64,000 nucleotides of DNA from Flavobacteriales bacterium (GTDB lineage: Bacteria > Bacteroidota > Bacteroidia > Flavobacteriales_F > PHOS-HE28). The stretch is taken from positions 1-64,000 of the forward strand of contig JADJXF010000005.1 in the NCBI GenBank assembly GCA_016715995.1, read 5' to 3'. A program made the translations under genes and the position numbers. The notes under the pieces are model-generated. The model was not told the DNA's origin and ran no database searches. It saw only the letters and a list, made by a program, of their open reading frames with translations. Each line of letters begins with the position of its first letter. Position 1 is the first letter of the stretch. Below are positions 28,858 through 37,284 of this stretch, in pieces.

Positions 28858-29093
28858 ACCGCGCCTTGCACGCTATCGGGCGAAGAGTAAGGTGATTGAA
28901 GCACGAAGCCCCCATCAGCCTTGCGGCGACAGGGGCGACGTGACTCTTCAGACTGACCTTTGAACTACTTGGACAAGCCGGTTCAACGGACGGTCGCGCT
29001 TCAGGTTTCGCGCCACAGACAGCAGGCACAGGTTATTCGACCGGAGTACCCCAAGCCCCGACGAACGCACGCGCCCAGCTTTCGGTCCGGACC

Positions 29094-31115
29094 TCAATTC
29101 TCGTCCGGCAGGAACGAATAGCGGTCCGCGTAGCGGAGCATCTGACCAAGGAAGTCCGTCGGGTAGCTCACCTTCACTTCGGTCACATTCCCATTGGCGT
29201 CGGTGACCGCCTCCATCTCAGGCTGGATGAAACCGGCGTACGGAGCGGTCTTGATCTTCTCCGCACGCTTCAGCACCTCCGCATGCAGCGCCTGGTCCAC
29301 TTTCACGCCGTAGTTCTCCACCAAGGCCCGACCTGCTTCGTAGTCGCCCTGGCTCTTGATGCGCTGCACCTCGCGGAGCAGGTCGCCGAAAAGGACGCGG
29401 AGCTTGTCGTAGTCGCGGATATCGTAGTAAGTCTCGCCATTGCGGTACACCTTCACGATCACGCTGTCCGCCATGCCCTTCTCGTAGGTCCAAGCGCTCA
29501 CCCACATGCGGTTGCGCATGTGCGACTCCTCAATGTCCTTGCCCGGTTTGATGCGACGCAGCTGCACGAGCAGACCGTTCCGGATGTAGGCATCGTACTC
29601 CGCTTTGCCCACCTCGAGGCTCGGCATCACGCCCAGTTCCACCAGCTTGGGGTCCATGATGAAGTAGAGCGCCACCAGGTCGGCTCGGCCTTCCTCCAGA
29701 GTGCTGGCGAAGCTCTTCAGCGTCGCGTCGGTTTCTCCTACGCCGGGCTCCAACTGGCCGCTGGCATGGCCAACCACCTCGTGCAGGGCGGTGTGGAGCT
29801 TGCCAGCGAGCGCGCCGTGCGCCTTGGCGAGGTCGATCTCCTCTTGGTCATGGCAGAAGACCTCCAGACTGCTGCTGCCGCTGCTCTTCTCGTAGGCGTC
29901 GCTGATGTTGCCGAGGCTCACGCTCTTGCTTCCGATGGAATCGCGTATCCAGTTGGCGTTGGGCAGGTTCACACCCACCGGTGTGCTCGGGGCCGCATCA
30001 CCGGCTTCGCCTACGGTATTGATGAATCGGTAGGTGATGCCGACCACGTCCTTCTTCTTATGCTGGGGCAGCAAAGGGCTGTTGTCCTCGAACCATTGCG
30101 CGTTGTCCATGATAACCGCCATGTTGCGCGTGGCCTCGGGGTCATTCACTTCGACGATGGCCTCGTAGCTGCCGCGCTTGCCCATCGGGTCGTTGTACAC
30201 CTCCACAAAGCCGAGGATGAAGTCCACGCTGCTCTTCGTGTCGCCCACCCAGGTCACGTTGAAGTCGTCCCAGGTCTTCAGGTCACCGGTGCGGTAGTAT
30301 TGGATGAGCAGCTCGATGGCCTTCTTCTGCTCGGGAGTCTCGGCCACGCCTGCCGCCTTCTCCAGCCACTTCACGCTCTCAGACAGCGCGGCGCCATACA
30401 GGCCGTCCACCTTGTACACACGCTCTTCGAGTTGGCCGTTCGCTCCGCGCACGATCTTGCTGTTGAGGCCGTAGCTCAATGGTGCCACACCGCCACGGGC
30501 CTCCATGGGCGCATAGAACTGCTCCACTTCCTTCTGGTTGACATCCTCGCCGTAGAAGTTCACGGCGCTGGCGAGCACCAGATCCTTGCTCGCATCGAGG
30601 CTCACTTTCTTCGCATCGACCTCCGGATTGAAGATGGCTTCCAGCGCTTCTGCCGGGAGTTGTCCCCCGCTACCGGCGAGCGCCTCATCGAACCAGGCAC
30701 GTGAAAAGGCAGGAGCATGCTTGTCATTGCTGTAGTGGTGATGGATGCCGTTGCTGAAGTAGACCTGCTTGGCGTAGGTCTCGAAGGCCTCCCACTCGGC
30801 TCCCTTGCGCTCGCCCTTGTAGTCGCGCAGGATGGCCTCCAGCGCGCGCCGGATGCGCAGGTTGTGCCGGTAGTTCTGGTCCCACATGATGTCCCGGCCA
30901 GCCAGGCCTGCCATGTTCAGGTAGTAGCACAGCTGCTTCTGCTGGAGGGTGAGCTGCTCCCAGCCGGGAATCTGGTAGCGGAGCACGCGGATGTCCGCGA
31001 ACTGATCCACTTCCCACTGGAACTCCTCTTGTGCCGCAGTCGGCTTCTCATTGCCGCCGCAGGAGACGAACAGGATAAGGCCGAGCAGGGCGAAGCAGGT
31101 TGAGCGCATGGCCAT
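29094..31115 (-). CDS. M49 (dipeptidyl peptidase III-like) metallopeptidase lipoprotein
   Basis: The 673-residue product has a lipoprotein signal (LILFVSC) and the M49 signature HEVVGH (HExxGH, near residue 445), followed about 50 residues later by EEGRAD, matching the third zinc ligand motif EE(C/G)RA(E/D). Dipeptidyl peptidase III removes dipeptides from the N-terminus of short peptides; in Bacteroidota lipid-anchored forms occur. Here it probably acts on peptides in the periplasm or at the outer membrane. Two ATGs are two codons apart (31115 and 31109); the first was used. TATCTTCG at 31131-31138 is the likely -7 element. No protease maturation genes lie beside it. Confidence 0.88.
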   Translation of the reverse strand: MAMRSTCFALLGLILFVSCGGNEKPTAAQEEFQWEVDQFADIRVLRYQIPGWEQLTLQQKQLCYYLNMAGLAGRDIMWDQNYRHNLRIRRALEAILRDYKGERKGAEWEAFETYAKQVYFSNGIHHHYSNDKHAPAFSRAWFDEALAGSGGQLPAEALEAIFNPEVDAKKVSLDASKDLVLASAVNFYGEDVNQKEVEQFYAPMEARGGVAPLSYGLNSKIVRGANGQLEERVYKVDGLYGAALSESVKWLEKAAGVAETPEQKKAIELLIQYYRTGDLKTWDDFNVTWVGDTKSSVDFILGFVEVYNDPMGKRGSYEAIVEVNDPEATRNMAVIMDNAQWFEDNSPLLPQHKKKDVVGITYRFINTVGEAGDAAPSTPVGVNLPNANWIRDSIGSKSVSLGNISDAYEKSSGSSSLEVFCHDQEEIDLAKAHGALAGKLHTALHEVVGHASGQLEPGVGETDATLKSFASTLEEGRADLVALYFIMDPKLVELGVMPSLEVGKAEYDAYIRNGLLVQLRRIKPGKDIEESHMRNRMWVSAWTYEKGMADSVIVKVYRNGETYYDIRDYDKLRVLFGDLLREVQRIKSQGDYEAGRALVENYGVKVDQALHAEVLKRAEKIKTAPYAGFIQPEMEAVTDANGNVTEVKVSYPTDFLGQMLRYADRYSFLPDEN

Positions 31116-31130
31116 GGGGTTGAAGGTCGG

Positions 31131-31138
31131 CGAAGATA
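31131..31138 (-). promoter_or_regulatory. Predicted -7 element for the M49 peptidase gene
   Basis: TATCTTCG on the minus strand fits TAnnTTyG, 15 bases upstream of ATG 31115. Confidence 0.5.
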
Positions 31139-31190
31139 ACCGGGCAGGTTCGGCCTGAAAGTCCCGTTGAACCATCCGCCCCAGCAGGGC

Positions 31191-31673
31191 TCAGGCCCCG
31201 TTGCGCTTGCCCTCCACCGGCACGCTCATGCGCGCCTTGGCCATCTCCACCAGCTTCTTCATCCGGTGGAAGGCCGCCAGCTGCTTGTTGTACCGTTTCA
31301 GGTCACTGGGGTCGAGCTGCTCCACGTGCAGCAGATCCATCTTATCGGCCAAGTCATTCAGCTTGACGCGGATGGCCAGGCTGTCCTCCACCACCCGATC
31401 GATGTACTGCTCGTAGGTCTCGTCGGGATGCCGGGTGATGCGATCCAGGGCCTTGAGCACCCTCGGGGAGAAGCCCTTCTTCTCGAGGTCCGCGATGGTG
31501 AGGTCCGATCGCTCCAGCACGTCGTGCAGCGCGCCTAGCACCTGCTCATCGAAATCATGGCCGCGCATCATCACGCGCATCACATGCAGGATGTAGGGCT
31601 TGCCGAAACGGTCGGTCTGGCCCTTGTGCACCTTGGCGGCAAGGCGGATGGCGGTCTCCAACAGGTGGTCCAT
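31191..31673 (-). CDS. Single-domain HD phosphohydrolase related to the SpoT hydrolase domain
   Basis: The 160 residues match the N-terminal HD_4 (ppGpp hydrolase) domain of RelA/SpoT proteins: AAKVHKGQTDRFGKPYILHVMRV, the HD pair in ALHDVLERSD (the usual HDVVEDT is altered) and a KLNDLADKMD motif in place of KLADRLHN. There are no synthetase, TGS or ACT domains. Stand-alone versions (MESH1-like small alarmone hydrolases) cut ppGpp or NADPH. Because the ED dyad after HD is changed to ER, activity may differ. It is downstream of the giant T9SS gene on the same strand, separated by a hairpin. Confidence 0.75.
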   Translation of the reverse strand: MDHLLETAIRLAAKVHKGQTDRFGKPYILHVMRVMMRGHDFDEQVLGALHDVLERSDLTIADLEKKGFSPRVLKALDRITRHPDETYEQYIDRVVEDSLAIRVKLNDLADKMDLLHVEQLDPSDLKRYNKQLAAFHRMKKLVEMAKARMSVPVEGKRNGA

Positions 31674-31720
31674 GGAAGCGGGGACAAAGTACGCGCACGA
31701 CGGTTCAGGCAGAACGGACG

Positions 31721-31746
31721 AGGCCCCTTCATTGCTGAAGGGGCCT
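31721..31746 (-). terminator. GC-rich terminator hairpin after the first giant T9SS gene
   Basis: AGGCCCCTTC (31721-31730) and GAAGGGGCCT (31737-31746) form a perfect 10-bp stem with a 6-base loop, 22 bases past the stop codon. There is no T-tract. The same GGCCCCTTC stem follows the other giant T9SS gene. Confidence 0.65.
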
Positions 31747-31767
31747 CGTTGATGCTCGGAATGATGG

Positions 31768-34700
31768 TTAGCGTATCAACGGAAGGCGCAGGGTGACCTG
31801 TTGATCGCCCTGACGGAGGCGCACGAACCAGACGCCCGTGCTCAACTCGGCGGCTGGCAGCAGCACGCGGACGGTCTCCGCAGGCGTGCTTCGCTCAAGC
31901 ACTAAACGGCCTGTAGCATCGAGCAGGTCGACCACTACTGTATTGGTGCCGCTGAAGGCGTGCAGTACCACGATCTGATCGCCAGCCTGCCATGCCCGCG
32001 CTTGTGAAGGCTTCGCCACCTCCACCGCACCGGTGCTTAGTTCCACGGTGATCGTCACCGTGCTCGACTCCACGCAGGTGCCATCGTCAATGGTATGCGT
32101 GACGACGTAGGTGCCAGGCAGCGTGTAGATGTGCAGGGGGGCCTGCTCGGTGCTGGTCTCTCCATCGCCGAAGTCCCAGAAGTGGTTGGCATCGGCTTGC
32201 GCGCTGGTGAACTGCACATCCTGGCCCGTGAGCACATTGGTGGCGCTCACCGAGAAGCCCGCCGTGGGGCCGCTGCTACCGATGGTGAATCCACTGGTCC
32301 ACGTGCAGCCATTGGCATCCGTGATCGTCACCTCATAGCTGCCGGGAGGCGCTATCAGGACCTCAGAGGTGCTGCCATCGGGGTCGTTCCACGCGAAGCT
32401 GAACGGCGCCGTGCCACCCAGCACCAGCAGTTCCACGCTGCCATCGGGCGTTGTTGAGCAGGTGGCTTCGGCCACGGTGCCCTGCGCCTCAAGCACGAAG
32501 GGCGCCTCGATGAAGAAGGGCATGACCAGCGCGCCGCAAGCGCTGCCGCTGTACACATGAACTTCGTATCCACCGGGTCCGAGATCGCTGATGGACGAGA
32601 TGCCCGTGACGCCGATGTCGGCTAGGATCTGGTTGCCCAGGTCATCGGTCCACACCACATCCATGGGGCCGTTCACGATCGTCACCGAGGCAGTCCCCTC
32701 GGGAGCACCGCCGCAGAGCGCGTTGGTGCTGCTGAAGGCGATGGGCGCCGTGGCGTGCAGCAGGAAGCGAGGCACGCTCGGGTCGTCGTTGGCGTCGAGC
32801 ATGAAGCTGTATGTGCCGCCATCGTTCATCGGCGTGATGGTGCCGGTGACGAGGTCCTCTAAAGTGATGCACGTGAGGCCCACTTCGCCCTGTTCAGTGA
32901 TGGTGATGGTGTAGGTGCCCGTGACCCCGGCATTCACGCTCACGGGGATGCTGAGGCCGCCTTCCAGGCTGCCGTACGCATTGATGGCCAGTTGCTCTCC
33001 GTCGGGTCCGACCGTGGCGACCTGCGGCGCCGTGGGATCGCCGAACACGAGCTTCAGCGCATCCATCGATTCCACAACCGGCTCCCCCGCGTTGAAGAGC
33101 ACAATGGCTTCGTCGTTGAAGGTGTTGATGCCGCTGGTGACGCGGAGCCGAAGCGCAATGTTGTCCTCCTCGGTGAGCCCGAAGAAGCCGCCGCTGTTGG
33201 TGTTGATCTTGTCGCTCTCATCAACCGTCACACTCGGCGCGGGGCCAGTGGCCTTCAGGAAAAAGCCCTGCATGCTCTGGATGACGTTCGACCCACCGTT
33301 CAGGCTGGTGGGCGGGGCAATCTGCCAGTACGAGATGTTGCCCGCGGCTGGATTATAGAAGTACACCACGTCATCCACATCGCCGTTGCGCGCCAGCTGG
33401 TCGAAGGCCACCGGGCTGGGCAGCGGGTTGGATACCAGGTTCCACCCATCGATGAGTGGGAAGCCCGTGGTCGTGTACGACATCGGCAGCGAGATGGGCG
33501 TCGTAGCGATTACCGGCGCGGTGTTTTCCAGGTCGACCGTGAAGGCCGTGGTGGTGAAGAAGCTTGTGCCGCACCAGGCTGCGAAGCCCTGTCCGATGCC
33601 GAGCGCCATAGCGCTGCTCGTCACCCCCACCAAACCGCTATCGACATGCGCGAAAGCATGGGACTCATCGTACCAGCGGATGCTGGGCCAGAGGATGCCA
33701 CTGCCCACCGGGTTGTCGAAGTTGGGATAAGGGGAACCGGGGTAGCCGGCGGTGATGAAGTCGTCTTGGAAGTTCACCACCTGCTGTAGGGGGGCCTGCA
33801 GCGGGCTGCCGAAGAGCCGCCAGTTGGTGGCGCCTGCGGGGATGTACCGCTCGATCTTCAAGTTGCCCGTGTAGCTGGCCGTGGGGGCAACAGGTCCGAG
33901 GCGGCCGGTTTCGGACGCCGTGCTGCGCAAGGTCACTTGGTTGCCCGTGCAATCGAAGTTGCCATCAAGCAGATCGAGCGAGCCGCGCACCTCAATGTTG
34001 CCCGTCACGGTGCAACTAGTGGCAACGTCCACGCTCATATCCCAGAAGCTTGTGATGCCAGCCACGTTCAAGGTGGTGGCGCCCGTGCTGAAGAACCTGA
34101 TGGCGCTGAGGTCATCGCCGTGCATGGTGCCGTTCACCAGCACCGCACCGTTGGCGTCGAGCTGGGTTGATGCTAAGAGCACAAGTTGGCCACCAGCATC
34201 AACCGTGACATCGCCCACCGTTGTGTTCGCGTCGTTCGTCACCACATCGCCCGACTGCACGACCATGTCAGTGCCGCTGGTGAACGAGGCCAGGCCAGGG
34301 GTGCCGACCGGGAATGCGCTCCAAATGGGACCGGAGACGTTGCCGCTGGTCTGACTGTACCATGCGCAGATGTTCACATTCAACATGGCGTTGCTAGCCA
34401 CCGAGGTGCACGGGCCCGCGCCATCGGGGTCGTTCGTCGTCCAGGTCAAAGTCACCGAGCCGCCCACCTCACCGGCGGTGGGCGTGTAGGTGGTGCTCGT
34501 GCTGCCGGCATTGGCGAAAGTGCCAGCCCCGCCGCCCCACGAACCAGCACCGCTCGCTGTGGCCGTGATGCTAACCGCCGCAGTGCCGCATGTGGCGTAA
34601 GGGCCTCCAGCATTGGCGCTCGCAGGCGTATTCACGTTCAGCGTCGCGTTGCTGCTCACCGAGGTGCACGGGCCCGCACCATCGGGGTCGTTGGTGGTCC

Positions 34701-37110
34701 AGGTCAAAGTCACCGAGCCGCCCACCTCACCGGCGGTGGGCGTGTAGGTGGTGCTCGTGCTGCCGGCATTGGCGAAAGTGCCCGCCCCGCCGCCCCACGA
34801 ACCAGCACCGCTCGCTGTGGCCGTGATGCTAACAGCCGCAGTGCCGCACGTGGCGTAAGGGCCGCCCGCGCTGGCAGTGGCTGCGGGATTCACGACAACG
34901 CTCACGCTGGATCCGAAACTCGTCCCCGTGCAATTGGCATCGCTGAGGGCGGTCACAGCGTATGTGCCAACCGCAGCATTCGTGATCGTGTAGCCATTGC
35001 TACCATGACCGTTCACGGTAGTGCCGCCAGGGCCGGTGTATGTGAAATTGAACGGAGGCGTGCCTGTGAACGTGAAAGTCACGTTGGGTAGCGGGTCGCT
35101 GCTGCACACCGTGCCGCCGCCGGACGCGGTAGCCGTCGGAAGCGGGTTGCGGGTCACCGTGAACGTGCAGGATGATTGATTGCCCGCTAGGTCGGTGGCA
35201 GTGAGCGTCACGGTCGTATTCCCCAACGCGAGCGCCGAGCCCGGTGAAGGGGATTGCGTCACACTGATCGAGCCGGTCGCTGTGCAGTTGTCGCTTCGTG
35301 TCGCAAGGCCGGTGTAATCCGGGATCGTCGCGGAGCACGTGAGCTGCGTTCCGGGACAGGTGATGGATGGCGGTGTGCGCTCGACCACATTGAGGGTATA
35401 ACTGCCAGTCGCTCCGCTGAATCCTTCCACATCGACGTAATAAGTGCCCGCTGCGAGCGCATTCAGGACAACCCGGCTCTGAAAACCGCAGCTTCCCAGC
35501 GGGTCATCGTCGTTATCGCCCAAGGCACCCGAGCAGCAACCGGAACTCACGTACAGCCAGGTGTCATACCCGCTTCCGCAAAGGTTGAAGTCCCAATTAC
35601 CCGCGCACGGGATGTTCACCTGCCACTGCGCATCACCGGCCGCATTGAACCCACAGGAGTTCGCGGCGCCGGATGTGGTGCCCGAGGCGGAAACCGCCGC
35701 CGATCCAGCGTTGAGCACATTGTTCGGTCGTGTGACGGTGAAGGTGCATTGCGCGGTATTGCCAGCGAGATCCGTGGCGGTCAATGTCACCGTGGTGTTA
35801 CCTGTGGCCAGGGCCGAACCGATGGCGGGCGATTGCGTGACGCTGATTGAACCGGTGGCCGTGCAGTTGTCCGACCGCGTTGCCAGCGAGGTCAGGTCGG
35901 GCATTGTGGTGGTGCAGAATGAAACGGTTTGCGTTCCCGGACATGTAATCGAGGGCGGTGTCCGCTCAACGATATTCACCGTGATGTTGCCCGCTGTCAC
36001 ATTGTCGAAGGGCTCCACATCGAGATAATAGGTGCCGGCGGCAAGGCCATTTACCACGAAGGCGGATTGCAGACCGCAGAAGTCGTCGTTGGACGCTAGC
36101 GACGTGCCTCCGCAACAAGCCGTATTCAAGTAGAGGAACGTGTCATAGGATGAACCGCATGTGTTGAACTCCCAGTTACCTGCACAAGGAATGCTTACTG
36201 AATATGTGCGGTCGGGACCTGCCCGGAGGTTGCATTCATCCCCTGCGCTGGTGCCGGTCACTTGCAACGGGGCTGCGGTAGCCGACAAGGCTTGATCCGG
36301 ACAGCTTGGGGCGGGTATGCACGATATCGTCGCGGTGAAACCTGATGAGACAATGCTTCCATCAGAAGTAAAGCGGATGGTTAGCGCGCCAGTCGTCGAA
36401 GTGACGGTGGCCAATGCAGGTGTCCCGCTTATCGGGCCGTACAAGGTTGCCCCTCCAGTCCCAACACCATCAAAAACTGTTACGTAATCGAAGTTCGCCT
36501 CCGTGCTGAATGCCGTGAACGTGACCCGAACCAGATTACCTGGATTCGGGTTGATGACCGTGTAACCATTCGCACCGTTGCCATAATCGCCGGTGCCACC
36601 CGGATCACAGATGGTGCCGCTGCAGGTGGTTATCGCGTTGTTCCCCGAGGCCGGGACTGTATAGGTGCAGGTGGCCGGTGCCACGCATGAAATCGTGGCG
36701 GTAAAACCAGCCGCAGTAACGGAACCATCAGAGGTGAACTGAATCGTGAGCGCGCCCGATGTTGCGGTCACAGTGGGAAGCGCGGGGCTGCCCGCGTTGG
36801 AATAGAGCAAAGCTCCACCTGTGCCAACACCATTGTAGACGCGCACAAAGTCCCATCCCGTTTCCGTGGCGAATTCGGTAAAGGTCAGCCGCACATTGTT
36901 GCCGCCAACAGAAGGGTTAATGACCGTATAGCCATTGGCATTGTCGCTGTAATTGCCGGCACCTGCGTGGTCTTGTATCGTCCCCGAGCATACCGTGATG
37001 GAATTGGTGGTCGCATGGGGGACCAAATACTGCGCCTTCGCACTGTACGACACGAGTATGGCTGCAGCGCATGCGATTGCGGCTGAAATCCGGAGTACAG
37101 ACTTGCTCAT
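31768..37110 (-). CDS. Giant T9SS-secreted protein with CUB-like, HYR, PKD and SprB-like repeats
   Basis: The 1780 residues start with a signal peptide (about 1-27, ending in SAKAQ). Two CUB-like domains (about 40-265) are followed by two paired units: a Cys-rich pre-peptidase-like domain and a HYR domain (RTPPSITCPGTQ...). Then come two near-identical 86-residue repeats (34370-34888), a region shared with the next gene (NWRLFGSPLQ, GWNLVSNPLPSP, MQGFFLK), SprB-like GTAPFSFAW, and a PKD domain (HFWDFGDGETS). The last ~85 residues form a T9SS sorting domain (LLDATGRLVLERS, STGVWFVRLRQG). It is probably a cell-surface adhesin or matrix protein. The -7 element TACCTTCG lies at 37163-37170, giving a leader of about 45 bases. 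Confidence 0.9.
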   Translation of the reverse strand: MSKSVLRISAAIACAAAILVSYSAKAQYLVPHATTNSITVCSGTIQDHAGAGNYSDNANGYTVINPSVGGNNVRLTFTEFATETGWDFVRVYNGVGTGGALLYSNAGSPALPTVTATSGALTIQFTSDGSVTAAGFTATISCVAPATCTYTVPASGNNAITTCSGTICDPGGTGDYGNGANGYTVINPNPGNLVRVTFTAFSTEANFDYVTVFDGVGTGGATLYGPISGTPALATVTSTTGALTIRFTSDGSIVSSGFTATISCIPAPSCPDQALSATAAPLQVTGTSAGDECNLRAGPDRTYSVSIPCAGNWEFNTCGSSYDTFLYLNTACCGGTSLASNDDFCGLQSAFVVNGLAAGTYYLDVEPFDNVTAGNITVNIVERTPPSITCPGTQTVSFCTTTMPDLTSLATRSDNCTATGSISVTQSPAIGSALATGNTTVTLTATDLAGNTAQCTFTVTRPNNVLNAGSAAVSASGTTSGAANSCGFNAAGDAQWQVNIPCAGNWDFNLCGSGYDTWLYVSSGCCSGALGDNDDDPLGSCGFQSRVVLNALAAGTYYVDVEGFSGATGSYTLNVVERTPPSITCPGTQLTCSATIPDYTGLATRSDNCTATGSISVTQSPSPGSALALGNTTVTLTATDLAGNQSSCTFTVTRNPLPTATASGGGTVCSSDPLPNVTFTFTGTPPFNFTYTGPGGTTVNGHGSNGYTITNAAVGTYAVTALSDANCTGTSFGSSVSVVVNPAATASAGGPYATCGTAAVSITATASGAGSWGGGAGTFANAGSTSTTYTPTAGEVGGSVTLTWTTNDPDGAGPCTSVSSNATLNVNTPASANAGGPYATCGTAAVSITATASGAGSWGGGAGTFANAGSTSTTYTPTAGEVGGSVTLTWTTNDPDGAGPCTSVASNAMLNVNICAWYSQTSGNVSGPIWSAFPVGTPGLASFTSGTDMVVQSGDVVTNDANTTVGDVTVDAGGQLVLLASTQLDANGAVLVNGTMHGDDLSAIRFFSTGATTLNVAGITSFWDMSVDVATSCTVTGNIEVRGSLDLLDGNFDCTGNQVTLRSTASETGRLGPVAPTASYTGNLKIERYIPAGATNWRLFGSPLQAPLQQVVNFQDDFITAGYPGSPYPNFDNPVGSGILWPSIRWYDESHAFAHVDSGLVGVTSSAMALGIGQGFAAWCGTSFFTTTAFTVDLENTAPVIATTPISLPMSYTTTGFPLIDGWNLVSNPLPSPVAFDQLARNGDVDDVVYFYNPAAGNISYWQIAPPTSLNGGSNVIQSMQGFFLKATGPAPSVTVDESDKINTNSGGFFGLTEEDNIALRLRVTSGINTFNDEAIVLFNAGEPVVESMDALKLVFGDPTAPQVATVGPDGEQLAINAYGSLEGGLSIPVSVNAGVTGTYTITITEQGEVGLTCITLEDLVTGTITPMNDGGTYSFMLDANDDPSVPRFLLHATAPIAFSSTNALCGGAPEGTASVTIVNGPMDVVWTDDLGNQILADIGVTGISSISDLGPGGYEVHVYSGSACGALVMPFFIEAPFVLEAQGTVAEATCSTTPDGSVELLVLGGTAPFSFAWNDPDGSTSEVLIAPPGSYEVTITDANGCTWTSGFTIGSSGPTAGFSVSATNVLTGQDVQFTSAQADANHFWDFGDGETSTEQAPLHIYTLPGTYVVTHTIDDGTCVESSTVTITVELSTGAVEVAKPSQARAWQAGDQIVVLHAFSGTNTVVVDLLDATGRLVLERSTPAETVRVLLPAAELSTGVWFVRLRQGDQQVTLRLPLIR
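34370..34888. repeat. Two tandem 258-bp repeats in the giant T9SS gene
   Basis: Two adjacent copies with a 258-nt period (86 codons; for example the GCGTTGCT at 34388 recurs at 34646) are almost identical over most of their length, including third codon positions. They encode AGGPYATCGTAAVSITA...TLTWTTNDPDGAGPCTSV. The near-identity points to recent duplication or gene conversion, and copy number may vary between cells. Confidence 0.85.
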
Positions 37111-37162
37111 CGAGATGGGGTTGGGTTAGGCGCCTGTCGGCAAGGGAGGCCGAAAGGGCTGC

Positions 37163-37170
37163 CGAAGGTA
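37163..37170 (-). promoter_or_regulatory. Predicted -7 element for the first giant T9SS gene
   Basis: TACCTTCG on the minus strand fits TAnnTTyG and lies 52 bases upstream of ATG 37110, allowing a conventional short leader. Confidence 0.45.
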
Positions 37171-37233
37171 TACACGTGCCGGATCCGCGATACCGGGCAA
37201 TCGTCAGGGAACCGCCCCTCCTTGGAAGCCAAC

Positions 37234-37259
37234 GGCCCCTTCCGCTTCCGGAAGGGGCC
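37234..37259 (-). terminator. GC-rich terminator hairpin after the second giant T9SS gene
   Basis: GGCCCCTTCC (37234-37243) and GGAAGGGGCC (37250-37259) form a perfect 10-bp stem with a 6-base loop, 25 bases past the stop at 37285. As at 31721-31746 there is no T-tract. Confidence 0.65.
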
Positions 37260-37284
37260 GCACCCTTGGTTTATTCGCCTTGCG

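Noticed and set aside
34370..34888. CRISPR-like array
   Set aside because: The two repeats are 258 bases, in frame and coding. There are no short regularly spaced repeats or cas genes anywhere in the window.
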